A stretch of DNA of 64,000 bases from CAWBCR01 sp963787375 (lineage in GTDB: Bacteria; Chloroflexota; Anaerolineae; Aggregatilineales; UBA3940): assembly GCA_963787375.1 (NCBI GenBank), contig CAWBCR010000011.1, forward strand, positions 124,001 through 188,000, in the 5' to 3' direction. The first letter of the stretch is position 1; each line of letters starts with the position of its first letter. The notes under the pieces were generated by a model. It was not told the DNA's origin. It worked only from the letters and a program-made list of their open reading frames with translations, and made no database searches. A program made the translations under genes and the position numbers. Below, in pieces: positions 18,061-26,531 of this stretch.

Positions 18061-19728
18061 CTAGGGGCTGCTCACAACGCTTTCAGAGATTGCACAACGC
18101 ACGCCCACACCCGAGCCGCTGGCCGCTGGCGCGAAGTGCGCCCGCCGCGCGCTGCGCATCAGCACCTGCGACGAGATTCCCCAAGCGCCGCCACGCGCCA
18201 CGCGCTCGGTGCCCGCTGCCGGGCCTAACGGGTTCGTGGCAGGCGAGACGGCATAGTAGCCCGCACTGTACCAATCCGATACCCATTCTGCCACGTTGCC
18301 GGCCATGTTAAATGCGCCGATCGGGCTGACGCCCCCCGGGAAGGCGTTAACCGGCGCGGTGGTCGCATACGTGTCGTCGGCGCTCGCATCATGCCCGGTC
18401 GATTTACAGGAACGGTCGCAGTAGTTCAGGTTGGTGGGCTCCCAGCCATCGCCCCACGGGTAGACGCGTGCCGCGCTGCCGTCCGAGTCCCAGCGGGCAG
18501 CCATCTCCCATTCGGCCTCGGTTGGCAGGCGAGCGCCGCGCCAGGTGCAGTAATCGCTGGCCATGGTCCAGTTGATGTACACCACCGGATAGTTGTTGTA
18601 GGCCGAGCTGCCAAAATACGCATGGCCATCCAGCGTGGTCGAGGTCGGGGGTGCGCACGCGCCGGCGGCCACGCATGCCGCCCACTGCGCATTGCTGACC
18701 TCGTAGCGGTCGATGTAGAAGCCGCTGATCGTCACCGTGTGCACCGGGCTTTCGTCGGGGCTGATGGTGCTGCCCATCGGGTAGCTGCCGCCCGGCATCC
18801 TGACCATTTGCACGCCGTTCAGCGCGATCCCACCCCCTTGCACAGCCACGCTGGGCGAGAGCGTCGGCACGACAGGTGTAGCGGTGCGCGTCGGCGGGAT
18901 GGGCATTGGCGTAGGCGGCACAGGGGTATCGGTGGCTGCCGGCGTCGGCGTCAGCGTGGGCAGCAACGTGACATACGCCGCGGGGGTTTCTGTCGGCGTT
19001 GGAAGCGGCGTGTTGGTGGGCTCGATCACCAGGCCGCCCGCGCCGTTGACCACCGTTGGCAGGTCAAGGACGAGGCCGGTTGGCGTTACCGGCGCAATGG
19101 CCGGCAGCGGCGTAAGTAGCTCGGCGATCATGGGCGGCACGTTGTCGGTTGCAATCGCCACCCCGGCTAAAGCCACGCACAGGATCACCGCGATCAGCGC
19201 ACCCACGCCGAGGATCAGCCCGACCCGTGGGCCTTCCTGGGGAGCACGCCCGCTGCGCGAGCGAGGCCCCGGCGGCTCGCTCGACCGCATGATGCCATCC
19301 TGAACGGCAGGCGACGGCAAGACAGATGAATCGCCGACCTGCGTCGTGTAGGATGGGCCGAGCGTCCCCGGCTCAAACACAAAGGTGTCGTCTTCTTCGG
19401 CGGGTTCAGGCTCCTGCGAAGGGGTCGAAGTCCCGCCGGCTGCCGGCGTGCCATGTGGAGGTGTCTGCGGCAGCGGCTGGAGGACCACGTCCAGCTTGCG
19501 GGTGATATCCGGCATGTCGTCAGAAGAAGGCGACCCTTCCTGCGAGGACAGCTCGCCTTCCGGTTCACGCGGGAAATAAACGCGAACGATCCGTTCCATT
19601 TCGTCTGCACTCGACGGCTCATCCGGGGCCGGGTAAGCGCCCTTGGAGGAGTCGGGCGCTCCCGCTTCCTCACCGCCCTCTTCCGGATCAAATTCGGGCA
19701 TAAAATCTTCAGGCTGATCGTCGTACAT
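18061..19728 (-). CDS. Membrane-anchored FGE/SUMF1-domain protein
   Basis: 555 residues. An acidic cytoplasmic N-terminus (about 1-165) leads to one membrane helix (about 168-192, GLILGVGALIAVILCVALAG). A Pro/Thr-rich linker (about 205-300) follows, then a formylglycine-generating-enzyme-like domain to the end (MVRMPGGSYPMG, ISGFYIDRYEVSNAQWAACV, RLPTEAEWEMAARW, GNVAEWVSDWY, RGGAWG). Such domains either oxidise sulfatase cysteines or act as non-enzymatic ligand domains. No sulfatase is nearby, and the extracytoplasmic, linker-mounted form suggests a surface sensor or structural role. It is downstream of the PAS protein on the same strand. Confidence 0.85.
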   Translation of the reverse strand: MYDDQPEDFMPEFDPEEGGEEAGAPDSSKGAYPAPDEPSSADEMERIVRVYFPREPEGELSSQEGSPSSDDMPDITRKLDVVLQPLPQTPPHGTPAAGGTSTPSQEPEPAEEDDTFVFEPGTLGPSYTTQVGDSSVLPSPAVQDGIMRSSEPPGPRSRSGRAPQEGPRVGLILGVGALIAVILCVALAGVAIATDNVPPMIAELLTPLPAIAPVTPTGLVLDLPTVVNGAGGLVIEPTNTPLPTPTETPAAYVTLLPTLTPTPAATDTPVPPTPMPIPPTRTATPVVPTLSPSVAVQGGGIALNGVQMVRMPGGSYPMGSTISPDESPVHTVTISGFYIDRYEVSNAQWAACVAAGACAPPTSTTLDGHAYFGSSAYNNYPVVYINWTMASDYCTWRGARLPTEAEWEMAARWDSDGSAARVYPWGDGWEPTNLNYCDRSCKSTGHDASADDTYATTAPVNAFPGGVSPIGAFNMAGNVAEWVSDWYSAGYYAVSPATNPLGPAAGTERVARGGAWGISSQVLMRSARRAHFAPAASGSGVGVRCAISESVVSSP

Positions 19729-19820
19729 GAAACTCAGTCCTTCATTTGCGGCTGGGATGGCTCAAGCCAGCCCCTCATAGCGCTATGATAACCATAACCC
19801 CTGCTTCGCGACAGGCAGGC

Positions 19821-20777
19821 TCACTCACTATCAGGGGCACGCCATACCGGCAGCGAGAAGCTGCAAACCGGCTGCTTGTCCTCTGTCGTGCCAAACCACA
19901 GCCGCCCCCGGTGCTGGATGACGGTCTGCTCGACGATGGCAAATGGCAGCGCGTCGAAATGATAGCTTTGCAGCGCGCTCCCCTGCCCCTTACCCGTCAG
20001 GTCAACCTGGACATACGCCCCCCGGTCGGCTGCCGAGATATTTATTCTATCGCGCCCACTGCCGGCCAGCCGTGCGGCTGCCCCTTCCAGAAGCGCGTAC
20101 AGTCCCGCATATAGAAGCTTAGGCGACCCGCTGACCGGCGGGAGATTGTCGGGCAGGCGGAGATGCACATTCGATAGCCCTTGAACAGCCTGACTTCTCA
20201 GATCCGCTCTGGCCTCGCGGAATGTATCCAGAAGGTCAACCGGCTCAGGTATGATCTGCTGCTCGCGATCCAGATCGGCATCCTGCAAACGATAGAATGA
20301 TTCCCAGGTGCGCATCGCCCGCTCGACGCTGTCATGGATAATGCGGGCCAGATCTGAAAGCTCGAAGGTCGATATCCAACCCTGCTCCAGCCGCTCAAGG
20401 AGCATGTCACATGTGCTGGACGCAAATACCAGCGGGCGGTGCAGCGTCTCCATCACCGTCTCGGCGATGAGCAGGTTGCGCCAACTGGTGACCTCGCGCA
20501 GCAGCAGCACGCTGAACCGATCTGCTTCGTGGATGACGACAAACGGGCGAACTTGCAGGTGGTGGTCGGAAGTCGCGACAGTGTACACGGCCCGGGGACG
20601 GTCGGTCAGGTGGCCCCGCAGCAGCGCCACACTCAGCGCATGCGCGTCAAGGCGATCTTCCTGGCATAACGCCGTGAAATCCTCGATGTCTAGTTCCAGT
20701 ACGTCCTGCGGCTGATACGACAGCAGCCGGGCGGTCTCGCTATTGGCATATACCACAGTGCCGCGCCGATTGAACAC
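19821..20777 (-). CDS. PAS-domain histidine-kinase-like protein, probably catalytically degenerate
   Basis: At least 318 residues. An N-terminal PAS domain begins with VFNRRGTVVYANSETARLL and a GHKL-like C-terminal region ends CSFSLPVW. The dimerisation segment VMETLHRPLVFASSTCDMLL aligns with a normal H-E-L-R-T-P-L box but has Glu where the phosphoacceptor His should be. The ATP-binding N-box lacks its Asn (LLEGAAARLA). It may bind a partner rather than phosphorylate it. The start is unsure: the PAS domain clearly begins before the GTG at 20777 (ALWLELIERLDEGVL precedes it in frame), but a stop follows soon upstream, so the 5' end may be frameshifted. Confidence 0.6.
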   Translation of the reverse strand: MFNRRGTVVYANSETARLLSYQPQDVLELDIEDFTALCQEDRLDAHALSVALLRGHLTDRPRAVYTVATSDHHLQVRPFVVIHEADRFSVLLLREVTSWRNLLIAETVMETLHRPLVFASSTCDMLLERLEQGWISTFELSDLARIIHDSVERAMRTWESFYRLQDADLDREQQIIPEPVDLLDTFREARADLRSQAVQGLSNVHLRLPDNLPPVSGSPKLLYAGLYALLEGAAARLAGSGRDRINISAADRGAYVQVDLTGKGQGSALQSYHFDALPFAIVEQTVIQHRGRLWFGTTEDKQPVCSFSLPVWRAPDSE

Positions 20778-20939
20778 GAGTACGCCCTCGTCGAGCCGCT
20801 CGATCAGTTCCAGCCAGAGCGCCGTGTCCGGCGTGCCAGAGGGATTTCATTCGCCTGCTGCTCCTGTGTGCTTTGTCGCTGGGTGCTATGATATCACACT
20901 TCGCCGGTTGGAGATACGCAGGCAGACCGGGGACATGCG

Positions 20940-21590
20940 CTACAGCACGTCGGACAGGGCCGGCATGCTGGCCGGCCACGTACCTTCAGCCTGCATAGAC
21001 ACGGTTTCCCGGCGTAAGAAGGTGCGAAACGCGCGCACCGCCGGATCATTCAACGCGACGTCCAGGCTGTCCGTCCGGACAGTGAGCGCGCTCAGGCACA
21101 TGGCATACAGCAGCACCGGATCGACCTTCGCCAACCGCGCTTCGTAGGATTCCTCGTCCCGCCCCCAGAACGCGCAGCGCTCCGCCAGCAGAACCTCGAC
21201 CTCTGTCGCCAGCATCATCAGTTCAGAATCGCCCCGAACCAGCTCGATGATGCGCACCGGGGATTGCAGCGTGCAGGTCGTCAGCTCGTCGGCTACGAGG
21301 ATCTCCAGGCCGCCGCCAAAGGTGAAGCCCTCAACTTCTTTGTTCTTACGATCAACGAGGATGATGCGCCCTGGCGCGGCCTCGAAGCGCCGTGGACCTG
21401 TCCAGGGGTGGTACACCGATAGCGACTCGACACCCTGATCCGCGATACGGACGGGGATGCGCATCATTTCAGGATCGAAGTGGGCAAGGGTTGGCGTATC
21501 GTAAAGGAAGACTTGCAGGCACCCCGCCAATCCGCTCTGTTGAAAGTCGTAACCTGTTTCCAGCAGCCCATGGCCACCGAGGGTAGGCAT
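20940..21590 (-). CDS. Hypothetical protein upstream of the PAS protein
   Basis: 216 residues, no family recognised and no signal peptide or membrane helix. The N-terminal half looks beta-rich (RIPVRIADQGVESLSVYHPW, GRIILVDRKNKEVEGFTFGGGLEILV) and the C-terminal half helical (LMMLATEVEVLLAERCAFW). The upstream ATG at 21617 gives a longer form, but MPTLGGHGL at 21590 has GGAG six bases before it and is preferred. It is on the same strand as, and about 160 bases from, the PAS/FGE pair, so it could be part of the same signalling unit. Confidence 0.65.
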   Translation of the reverse strand: MPTLGGHGLLETGYDFQQSGLAGCLQVFLYDTPTLAHFDPEMMRIPVRIADQGVESLSVYHPWTGPRRFEAAPGRIILVDRKNKEVEGFTFGGGLEILVADELTTCTLQSPVRIIELVRGDSELMMLATEVEVLLAERCAFWGRDEESYEARLAKVDPVLLYAMCLSALTVRTDSLDVALNDPAVRAFRTFLRRETVSMQAEGTWPASMPALSDVL

Positions 21591-21820
21591 GTCGTCTCCA
21601 TCCTTGTGCAGAACCACCGATAGCCAGGCGGGCTTGCATCCGGCTGCCTATAGTCTATACCCGGCTGCCACGCGAGGGTACCCCAGCGAGTGAGGGTTTC
21701 ACAAATATCACGATGATTGTCAGGCACGCAGCAGAATGATAGACTTATCAAGCATATAGCTGACCGAAACTATCTGATTCCCTCACTAGCGGAACCCTGA
21801 CGACTGCCGGAGGCATGCCA

Positions 21821-22438
21821 ATGTTCAACCGAGATCGACGCGAGCTTGAGAAGAAGCTGGAAGCAGAAGGCCGGCTACCCCCGGGACAGTCGCTGACGCT
21901 CAAGTTCCCGGTGCTGCACTATGGCCCGGTGCCGAAGTTCGACCCGGCGGCGTGGACGCTGCGCGCTTTCGGGCTGGTAACCGAAGAGAAATCGTGGTCG
22001 TGGCCTGAATTTCAGAAGCTACCGACAACAAAGATCACCTGCGACATCCACTGCGTGACTCGCTGGAGCAAGTTCGATACCGTATGGGAAGGCGTCCCCT
22101 TCCGCGACGTGGCGAAGCTGGTCGGCGTAAAGCCGGAGGCGAAGTTCGTCATCGCTCACTCCGAGTACGGCTTCACTACCAGCCTGCCGCTGGAAGTGAT
22201 GCTCGAAGACGACGTGCTGCTGGCCTACAAATTCGATGGGCAGTTTCTGGAGCCCGATCACGGCTTCCCGGTGCGCTCGCTGGTGCCCCGGCGCTATTTC
22301 TGGAAGAGCGCCAAATGGCTGCGCGCCCTGGAATTCACGGATACGGACCGGCTCGGTTTCTGGGAACAGGCCGGTTATCACAACGAGGCCGACCCCTGGA
22401 GAGAGCAGCGCATGACGCACTTCATGGGCGGCTGGTGA
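21821..22438 (+). CDS. Molybdopterin-dependent oxidoreductase, sulfite-oxidase/YedY catalytic domain
   Basis: 205 residues, essentially only the Mo-pterin domain. CDIHCVTRWSKFDTVWEGVPF carries the Cys that ligates Mo near residue 75, followed by HSEYGFTTSLPLE and a GFPVRSLVPRRYFWKSAKW stretch typical of the fold. There is no Tat signal or haem domain, so it appears cytoplasmic and minimal, like many archaeal and Chloroflexota YedY-like proteins of unknown substrate. An ATG at 21815 is only one base from the GGAGG at 21809-21813; the ATG at 21821 sits seven bases away and is taken as the start. It stands alone, ending in a clear terminator. Confidence 0.88.
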   Translation: MFNRDRRELEKKLEAEGRLPPGQSLTLKFPVLHYGPVPKFDPAAWTLRAFGLVTEEKSWSWPEFQKLPTTKITCDIHCVTRWSKFDTVWEGVPFRDVAKLVGVKPEAKFVIAHSEYGFTTSLPLEVMLEDDVLLAYKFDGQFLEPDHGFPVRSLVPRRYFWKSAKWLRALEFTDTDRLGFWEQAGYHNEADPWREQRMTHFMGGW

Positions 22439-22460
22439 GAGGCGTTGGGCGTCAGCGTGA

Positions 22461-22491
22461 GGGGCGCACCGGCGTGCGCCCCTTTTCGTTT
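22461..22491 (+). terminator. Rho-independent terminator after the molybdopterin oxidoreductase
   Basis: Nine-bp perfect arms (GGGGCGCAC/GTGCGCCCC) with a four-base loop and a TTTTCGTTT tail, 22 bases past the stop. Confidence 0.85.
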
Positions 22492-22500
22492 GAATGGAGG

Positions 22501-24099
22501 TCAGTCGCCGTTATACGCGGGGTCGAACTGCTCGATCAGCGCGCGGTTGAGGTCGAGCGAGTAGTAGGCACGGTTGATGCTGAAGTTGTACGAGGCCCAC
22601 GTCGCAGTGGCCTGCCGCGCGTCGAGCCGGTCGAGGTGGGTACGCAGCCAGGGGCCTACCTGCGCCCCAATCTCCGGCCCGGCTGTCACCAACAGCGGCA
22701 CCAGATACGGCACAGCATCCTCTGACAGCGTGCCGAGGTAGGCCACATCGAGCGATTCGCCCTGCTGGTAGCGAGCGACGTTCTGCCGCACGATGAAGGC
22801 GTCGGGGTTCAGCACATCCATCGTCGCCACAAAACCGATGCACGCGACCAGCGTTCCGATAGCAAACAGCCGCTGACGGTCCAGCGCCAGGAAGACGAGG
22901 AAGTATACCAGCAGCACGGCCAGCCAGATCATGAAGATGTGCGGATACACCCGCAGCTCGGTGAAGCCGTAGGCCTCTTCATAAAGCTGCATTCGCTCGT
23001 AGGCCGAGGCCAGGATCACCACCGTCAGGCCGATCATCAGGCCGCTGCCGACGACAAACAGCGTATGCTCGCCGCGGCTGCGACGCGCAGTGACGAAATC
23101 GAGCGTGACGACCAGCGCCAGCGTGATCAGCGACACGGCCAACAACTCGAAGAAACCGCGCCGCGCGTAGTCTGAATAGGTAAAGCCCTGGCTGCGCAGG
23201 AAACGCTCGCCGCCGAACAGCGCCGTGAACTGGATGGCAACGAAGATGGCAAACAGCCCGTCGATGCTGAACAGCACAATCGACGACTCGACCATGCCCA
23301 GCCAGCCGCGCAGGCGGCTCGCCATGCTGTCGAGTGCGCCTCCTGTCTCTGAGCGGGCCGTGGTGGCGCTTGCGTGGTCCAGCGGCTCGCCGTTCGGCTG
23401 CCTGTCGGCTTCAAAGACCCACGGCCACAGTTCGCGCCGGGTGAGCGCGTAGGTCAGCCCGCCGGCGATGATCCAGCCCAGCGTCAGCGTCAGGACCGCG
23501 TGGCCAAAGAGATTGCCGAAGCGGAAGTTATTGAGCACATCCTGCACGTAGCCACCAAAGATCAGGTCGGCGGATGAGAACAGAATGGTAAACACACACA
23601 GGAACGGCAGCGCAATGAACAGCCCGACGGTCACCCGGCGTAGCGTCTGCTGGCTGCCCGCGTTCTGACGGCGCGCTTCCTGGATCGCCCGCCCGGCCAG
23701 CGGAAGCGGCATCAGCAGGCTGAGGATGCCGCTCTCGGCCACCGCCAGCGACGTGTTGCCCAGGTTGAGATCGGTCAGCGGGCGCGTGGCGAGGCCGTAG
23801 GCCAGCAGGCTCAACAGCCCCAGCGCGGCAACGACGTTCATAAAGCGCAGGAGCGGCGCAGCCCTCACCGCCGACATCGCCGCAAAAAACAGCAGCGGGA
23901 TGATCAACCACAGGTTGGCGCGCACCACATGGGCATCCTCTACCCTGGACAGCCCCAGCAGCACGCCGACGATCAGCACAGCCAGGATCGGCACCGAGAT
24001 ACCAAGTGGCTGTTTGTACAGCATCAGGTCGCCGGCCAAACCCAGCAGCAGCCCGCAGCCCAGCACTAATAGCGGGAATTTTAAGCGCGAAACATCCAT
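22501..24099 (-). CDS. DUF4173-type polytopic membrane protein
   Basis: 532 residues with roughly 12 hydrophobic helices and a soluble C-terminal tail of about 100 residues rich in Tyr, Asn and Asp (AFIVRQNVARYQQGESLDVAYLGTLSEDAVPYL). The VTVGLFIALPFLCVFTILFSSADLIF segment and the ERMQLYEEAYGFTELRVYPH stretch are typical of the DUF4173 (YfaY/YhhN-like unknown) family. Function unknown. Of two near starts, MDVSRLKF at 24099 has AAGG about ten bases upstream and is preferred over 24108. It runs divergently from the ECF sigma gene, with about 210 bases between them. Confidence 0.85.
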   Translation of the reverse strand: MDVSRLKFPLLVLGCGLLLGLAGDLMLYKQPLGISVPILAVLIVGVLLGLSRVEDAHVVRANLWLIIPLLFFAAMSAVRAAPLLRFMNVVAALGLLSLLAYGLATRPLTDLNLGNTSLAVAESGILSLLMPLPLAGRAIQEARRQNAGSQQTLRRVTVGLFIALPFLCVFTILFSSADLIFGGYVQDVLNNFRFGNLFGHAVLTLTLGWIIAGGLTYALTRRELWPWVFEADRQPNGEPLDHASATTARSETGGALDSMASRLRGWLGMVESSIVLFSIDGLFAIFVAIQFTALFGGERFLRSQGFTYSDYARRGFFELLAVSLITLALVVTLDFVTARRSRGEHTLFVVGSGLMIGLTVVILASAYERMQLYEEAYGFTELRVYPHIFMIWLAVLLVYFLVFLALDRQRLFAIGTLVACIGFVATMDVLNPDAFIVRQNVARYQQGESLDVAYLGTLSEDAVPYLVPLLVTAGPEIGAQVGPWLRTHLDRLDARQATATWASYNFSINRAYYSLDLNRALIEQFDPAYNGD

Positions 24100-24308
24100 G
24101 ATACACACCTTTCCAGCCCGGGATATGCTCTATTGTGGCCGGGAACCCCTTCCAGAACCTGTCGCGGGCCTGCCAAAAGCTACCCGTTCGCTCTACGTCG
24201 CCCGGCGTGGGCAGTCTTTTCACAGAATCGCCCCATGGTAGTTATAGTTAGCGAGAACACCACATCAGACAGACTGCGCAGCACAGGCGGTGGAATGGAC
24301 AGACACTT

Positions 24309-24830
24309 ATGACTTTCGAGGACGTGATCGAGCGGCACCACGACGAGATCTTCCGCTACCTGTGGCGGCTGATGGCAGGCTCAACGGGCGGGATGGTGAC
24401 GGCTGAGGACCTGACACAGGAGGTATTCCTGCGAGCATACAGTGCCTATGCGCGGCTCCAGCCGGACAGCAACATACGGGCCTGGCTGTACCGTATCGCG
24501 ACCAATTGCGCCTACACCGCGCTGAAGCGCGGCCAGCGCGAGGACCATCGCCGGGCGGAGCTGCCCGACGCGGACGACACCCTCCTGCCCGATCCGCTGC
24601 CGCTGCCACACGACCAGGTAGCCGGCGGCGAGACGCTCGACGTGCTGCGCCGTGCCATCGGCGACCTGCCGCCCAAGCAGCAGGCCGCGCTGGTGATGCG
24701 CTATCTACAGGACGTGGACTATGCCAACATTGCCGCTGCGCTGGAGTGCTCCGAAGCGAGCGCCCGCGCGAACGTCTACCAGGCCATCCAACGGCTGCGC
24801 CACGAACTGGCCCTGCAAGGAGTGAACTGA
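24309..24830 (+). CDS. ECF (sigma-70 family) RNA polymerase sigma factor
   Basis: 173 residues. Region 2 (VIERHHDEIFRYLWRLM, then AEDLTQEVFLRAY and RAWLYRIATNCAY) binds the -10 element and core polymerase. Region 4 (LPPKQQAALVMRYLQDVDYANIAAALECSEASARANVYQAIQRLRHEL) carries the helix-turn-helix for the -35 element. It redirects transcription to a stress-type regulon. ECF genes are usually followed by an anti-sigma factor; here the next gene, one base after the stop, encodes an alkylguanine methyltransferase instead. Confidence 0.93.
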   Translation: MTFEDVIERHHDEIFRYLWRLMAGSTGGMVTAEDLTQEVFLRAYSAYARLQPDSNIRAWLYRIATNCAYTALKRGQREDHRRAELPDADDTLLPDPLPLPHDQVAGGETLDVLRRAIGDLPPKQQAALVMRYLQDVDYANIAAALECSEASARANVYQAIQRLRHELALQGVN

Positions 24831-24831
24831 C

Positions 24832-25453
24832 ATGGCACATGACGATCTGGATAAGCAGATGCAGCGCACCCTGCACGCAGTGGTGGGCGAGCCGCCGCAG
24901 GCCGCGCTGGAACGGTCCCGGCAGCGGGTGCAGGGCTGGTTCGAGCAGACGGCCCCACGAATCTTCTGGGATTCGTTCGAACTCGCCAATCGGCCCGCTG
25001 TACGTCGCGGCGACAGACCTCGGGCTGGCGCACGTCGCCTTTGGCGAGAGCGTCGAGACATTCCTGAGCCGGCTCGATCCGCTGGCGCACATCGCACACG
25101 ATCCAAAGGCGGCTGCGCCCTACCTCGCGCCGCTGCGCGCTTACTTCGAGCGCGGCCCCGTGCCCTTCGACGTGCCCATCGACCTGAGCGAGGTGCCGCC
25201 TTTCCGGCGGAGTGCGCTGCAGTTCATCCGGCGCATCCCGGCGGGCGAGGTGTGGACCTATAAGCAGGTTGCCGAGGCGCTGGGCAAGCCGAAGGCCAGC
25301 CGCGCTGTCGGGCAGGCGATGGCCTCGAACCCGGTGCCGATCGTCATCCCCTGCCACCGCGTGGTCGGCAGCGACGGCTCGCTGACGGGCTACGGCGGCG
25401 GGGGTGGCATCCCCACCAAGCGCTGGCTGCTTCACTTTGAGGGGGCGCTGTAA
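24832..25453 (+). CDS. ogt: O6-alkylguanine-DNA methyltransferase with an N-terminal extension, one frameshift
   Basis: DNA repair protein that moves alkyl groups from O6-methylguanine to its own Cys. After removing one extra base near 24981 the product is about 206 residues. The Ogt domain begins FDSPIGPLYVA, and contains PFRRSALQFIRRIPAGEVWTYKQVAEALG and the active-site PVPIVIPCHRVV with the acceptor Cys. The first 42 residues (MAHDDLDKQMQRTLHAVVGE onward) are not part of normal Ogt proteins and look like a charged helix. The start is two bases from the sigma stop, so the genes are coupled. The frameshift lies at TTCGAACTCG, a sequence shared with four other broken sites. Confidence 0.85.
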
Positions 25454-25485
25454 GCGCACAGTATCGAGTACAATCACGGACTATC

Positions 25486-25533
25486 GGAAGCCCAGAGCGC
25501 GTGGCCGCTCGGCTGCACGCGCTCTGGGCTTCC
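25486..25533 (+). terminator. Large hairpin between ogt and the EamA gene
   Basis: Perfect 18-bp arms starting GGAAGCCCAGAGCGCGTG with a 12-base loop, followed by TGTTGTTGG. It would end the sigma-ogt transcript; the next start codon is only 24 bases further on. Confidence 0.75.
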
Positions 25534-25556
25534 TGTTGTTGGGCCAAGGAGAGGGT

Positions 25557-26468
25557 ATGTCGCCGTTTATCGGACAGATCGCCGCAATAGGCACGTCCAT
25601 CGCCTGGAGCTTCACGTCGGTGCTGTTCACGTTCTCAGGCCGCGAGGTCGGCTCGACGGTCGTCAACCGCACCCGGCTGCTGCTAGCCCTGATCTTCGTC
25701 GCGCTGATGCACTGGGCGACGCAGGGGGCGCTGTTCCCGGTTCACGCTGAGCCGTTCCGCTTTGGCTGGCTGTCGCTGTCGGGCGTGATTGGCTACGTGA
25801 TCGGCGATGGCTTCCTGTTCCAGGCCTTCATCATGATCGGCCCGCGCCTGACGATGCTGCTGATGGCGATGGCTCCGGTGTTCAGCACGCTATACGGCTG
25901 GCTGCTGCTGCGCGAGCAGCTCAGCGTGCCAGAGCTGATCGGCATTGTGCTGGCTATCACTGGCACGGCGCTGGTGGTCACCGAGCGGCAGCGCTTGCGC
26001 AATGGCGACGAAGTGCTCGTCGAGCCGCGCAAGTTCGCGGTGGGTATCCTGTTCGGGCTGGGGGCGGCGCTGGGGCAGGCCACCGGGCTGCTGGCCTCCA
26101 AGCTGGGGCTGGTGGGTAATTTCCCGGCGCTGTCCGGCAACATGATCCGCCTGACGGCGGCGGCGCTGGTCATCTGGCTGCTGACGCTTGTGCAGCGGCA
26201 GGCACGCTCCAATTTCGAGGCGCTGCACGCACACCCACGCGCGCTGGGGCTTATCGCCGGGGGCGCGCTGTTCGGCCCGTTCATCGGCGTGTGGCTGTCG
26301 TTGATCGCGGTACAGAACGCGCCGCTGGGCATCACCGCCACGCTTACCAGCCTGTCGCCGATCCTGCTGCTGCCAATCGGGCATTTCCTGTTCCAGGAGC
26401 ACATCGGCCCAAAGGCGATCCTCGGTACGTTTCTGGCGATTTCCGGCACAGCGATCCTGTTCCTGTAA
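25557..26468 (+). CDS. EamA/DMT-family transporter
   Basis: 303 residues, ten predicted helices in two EamA repeats (first about 5-140, second about 165-300, ending GPKAILGTFLAISGTAILFL). Substrate unknown. The frame is open upstream through the hairpin, but the ATG at 25557 follows AAGGAGAGGGT and gives the standard N-terminus MSPFIGQIAAIGTSIAWSF. It shares fold but little sequence with the paralogue at 4465. The gene converges on the exporter operon, and the two are separated by a hairpin. Confidence 0.88.
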   Translation: MSPFIGQIAAIGTSIAWSFTSVLFTFSGREVGSTVVNRTRLLLALIFVALMHWATQGALFPVHAEPFRFGWLSLSGVIGYVIGDGFLFQAFIMIGPRLTMLLMAMAPVFSTLYGWLLLREQLSVPELIGIVLAITGTALVVTERQRLRNGDEVLVEPRKFAVGILFGLGAALGQATGLLASKLGLVGNFPALSGNMIRLTAAALVIWLLTLVQRQARSNFEALHAHPRALGLIAGGALFGPFIGVWLSLIAVQNAPLGITATLTSLSPILLLPIGHFLFQEHIGPKAILGTFLAISGTAILFL

Positions 26469-26476
26469 GACGCAAA

Positions 26477-26508
26477 AGGCGGGCGGATGGAGAACATCAC
26501 GCCCGCCT
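26477..26508. terminator. Bidirectional hairpin between convergent EamA and HlyD genes
   Basis: Nine-bp arms AGGCGGGCG/CGCCCGCCT around a 14-base loop, eight bases past one stop and 23 bases from the other. An AAAA run precedes it, giving a T tail on the minus strand. Confidence 0.7.
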
Positions 26509-26531
26509 GCGTATGTCAGAACCAAGCCAGA

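Noticed and set aside
18884..19119. Plus-strand Gly/Val-rich open frame, possible repeat protein
   Set aside because: It is the complement of the Pro/Thr linker of the FGE-domain protein.
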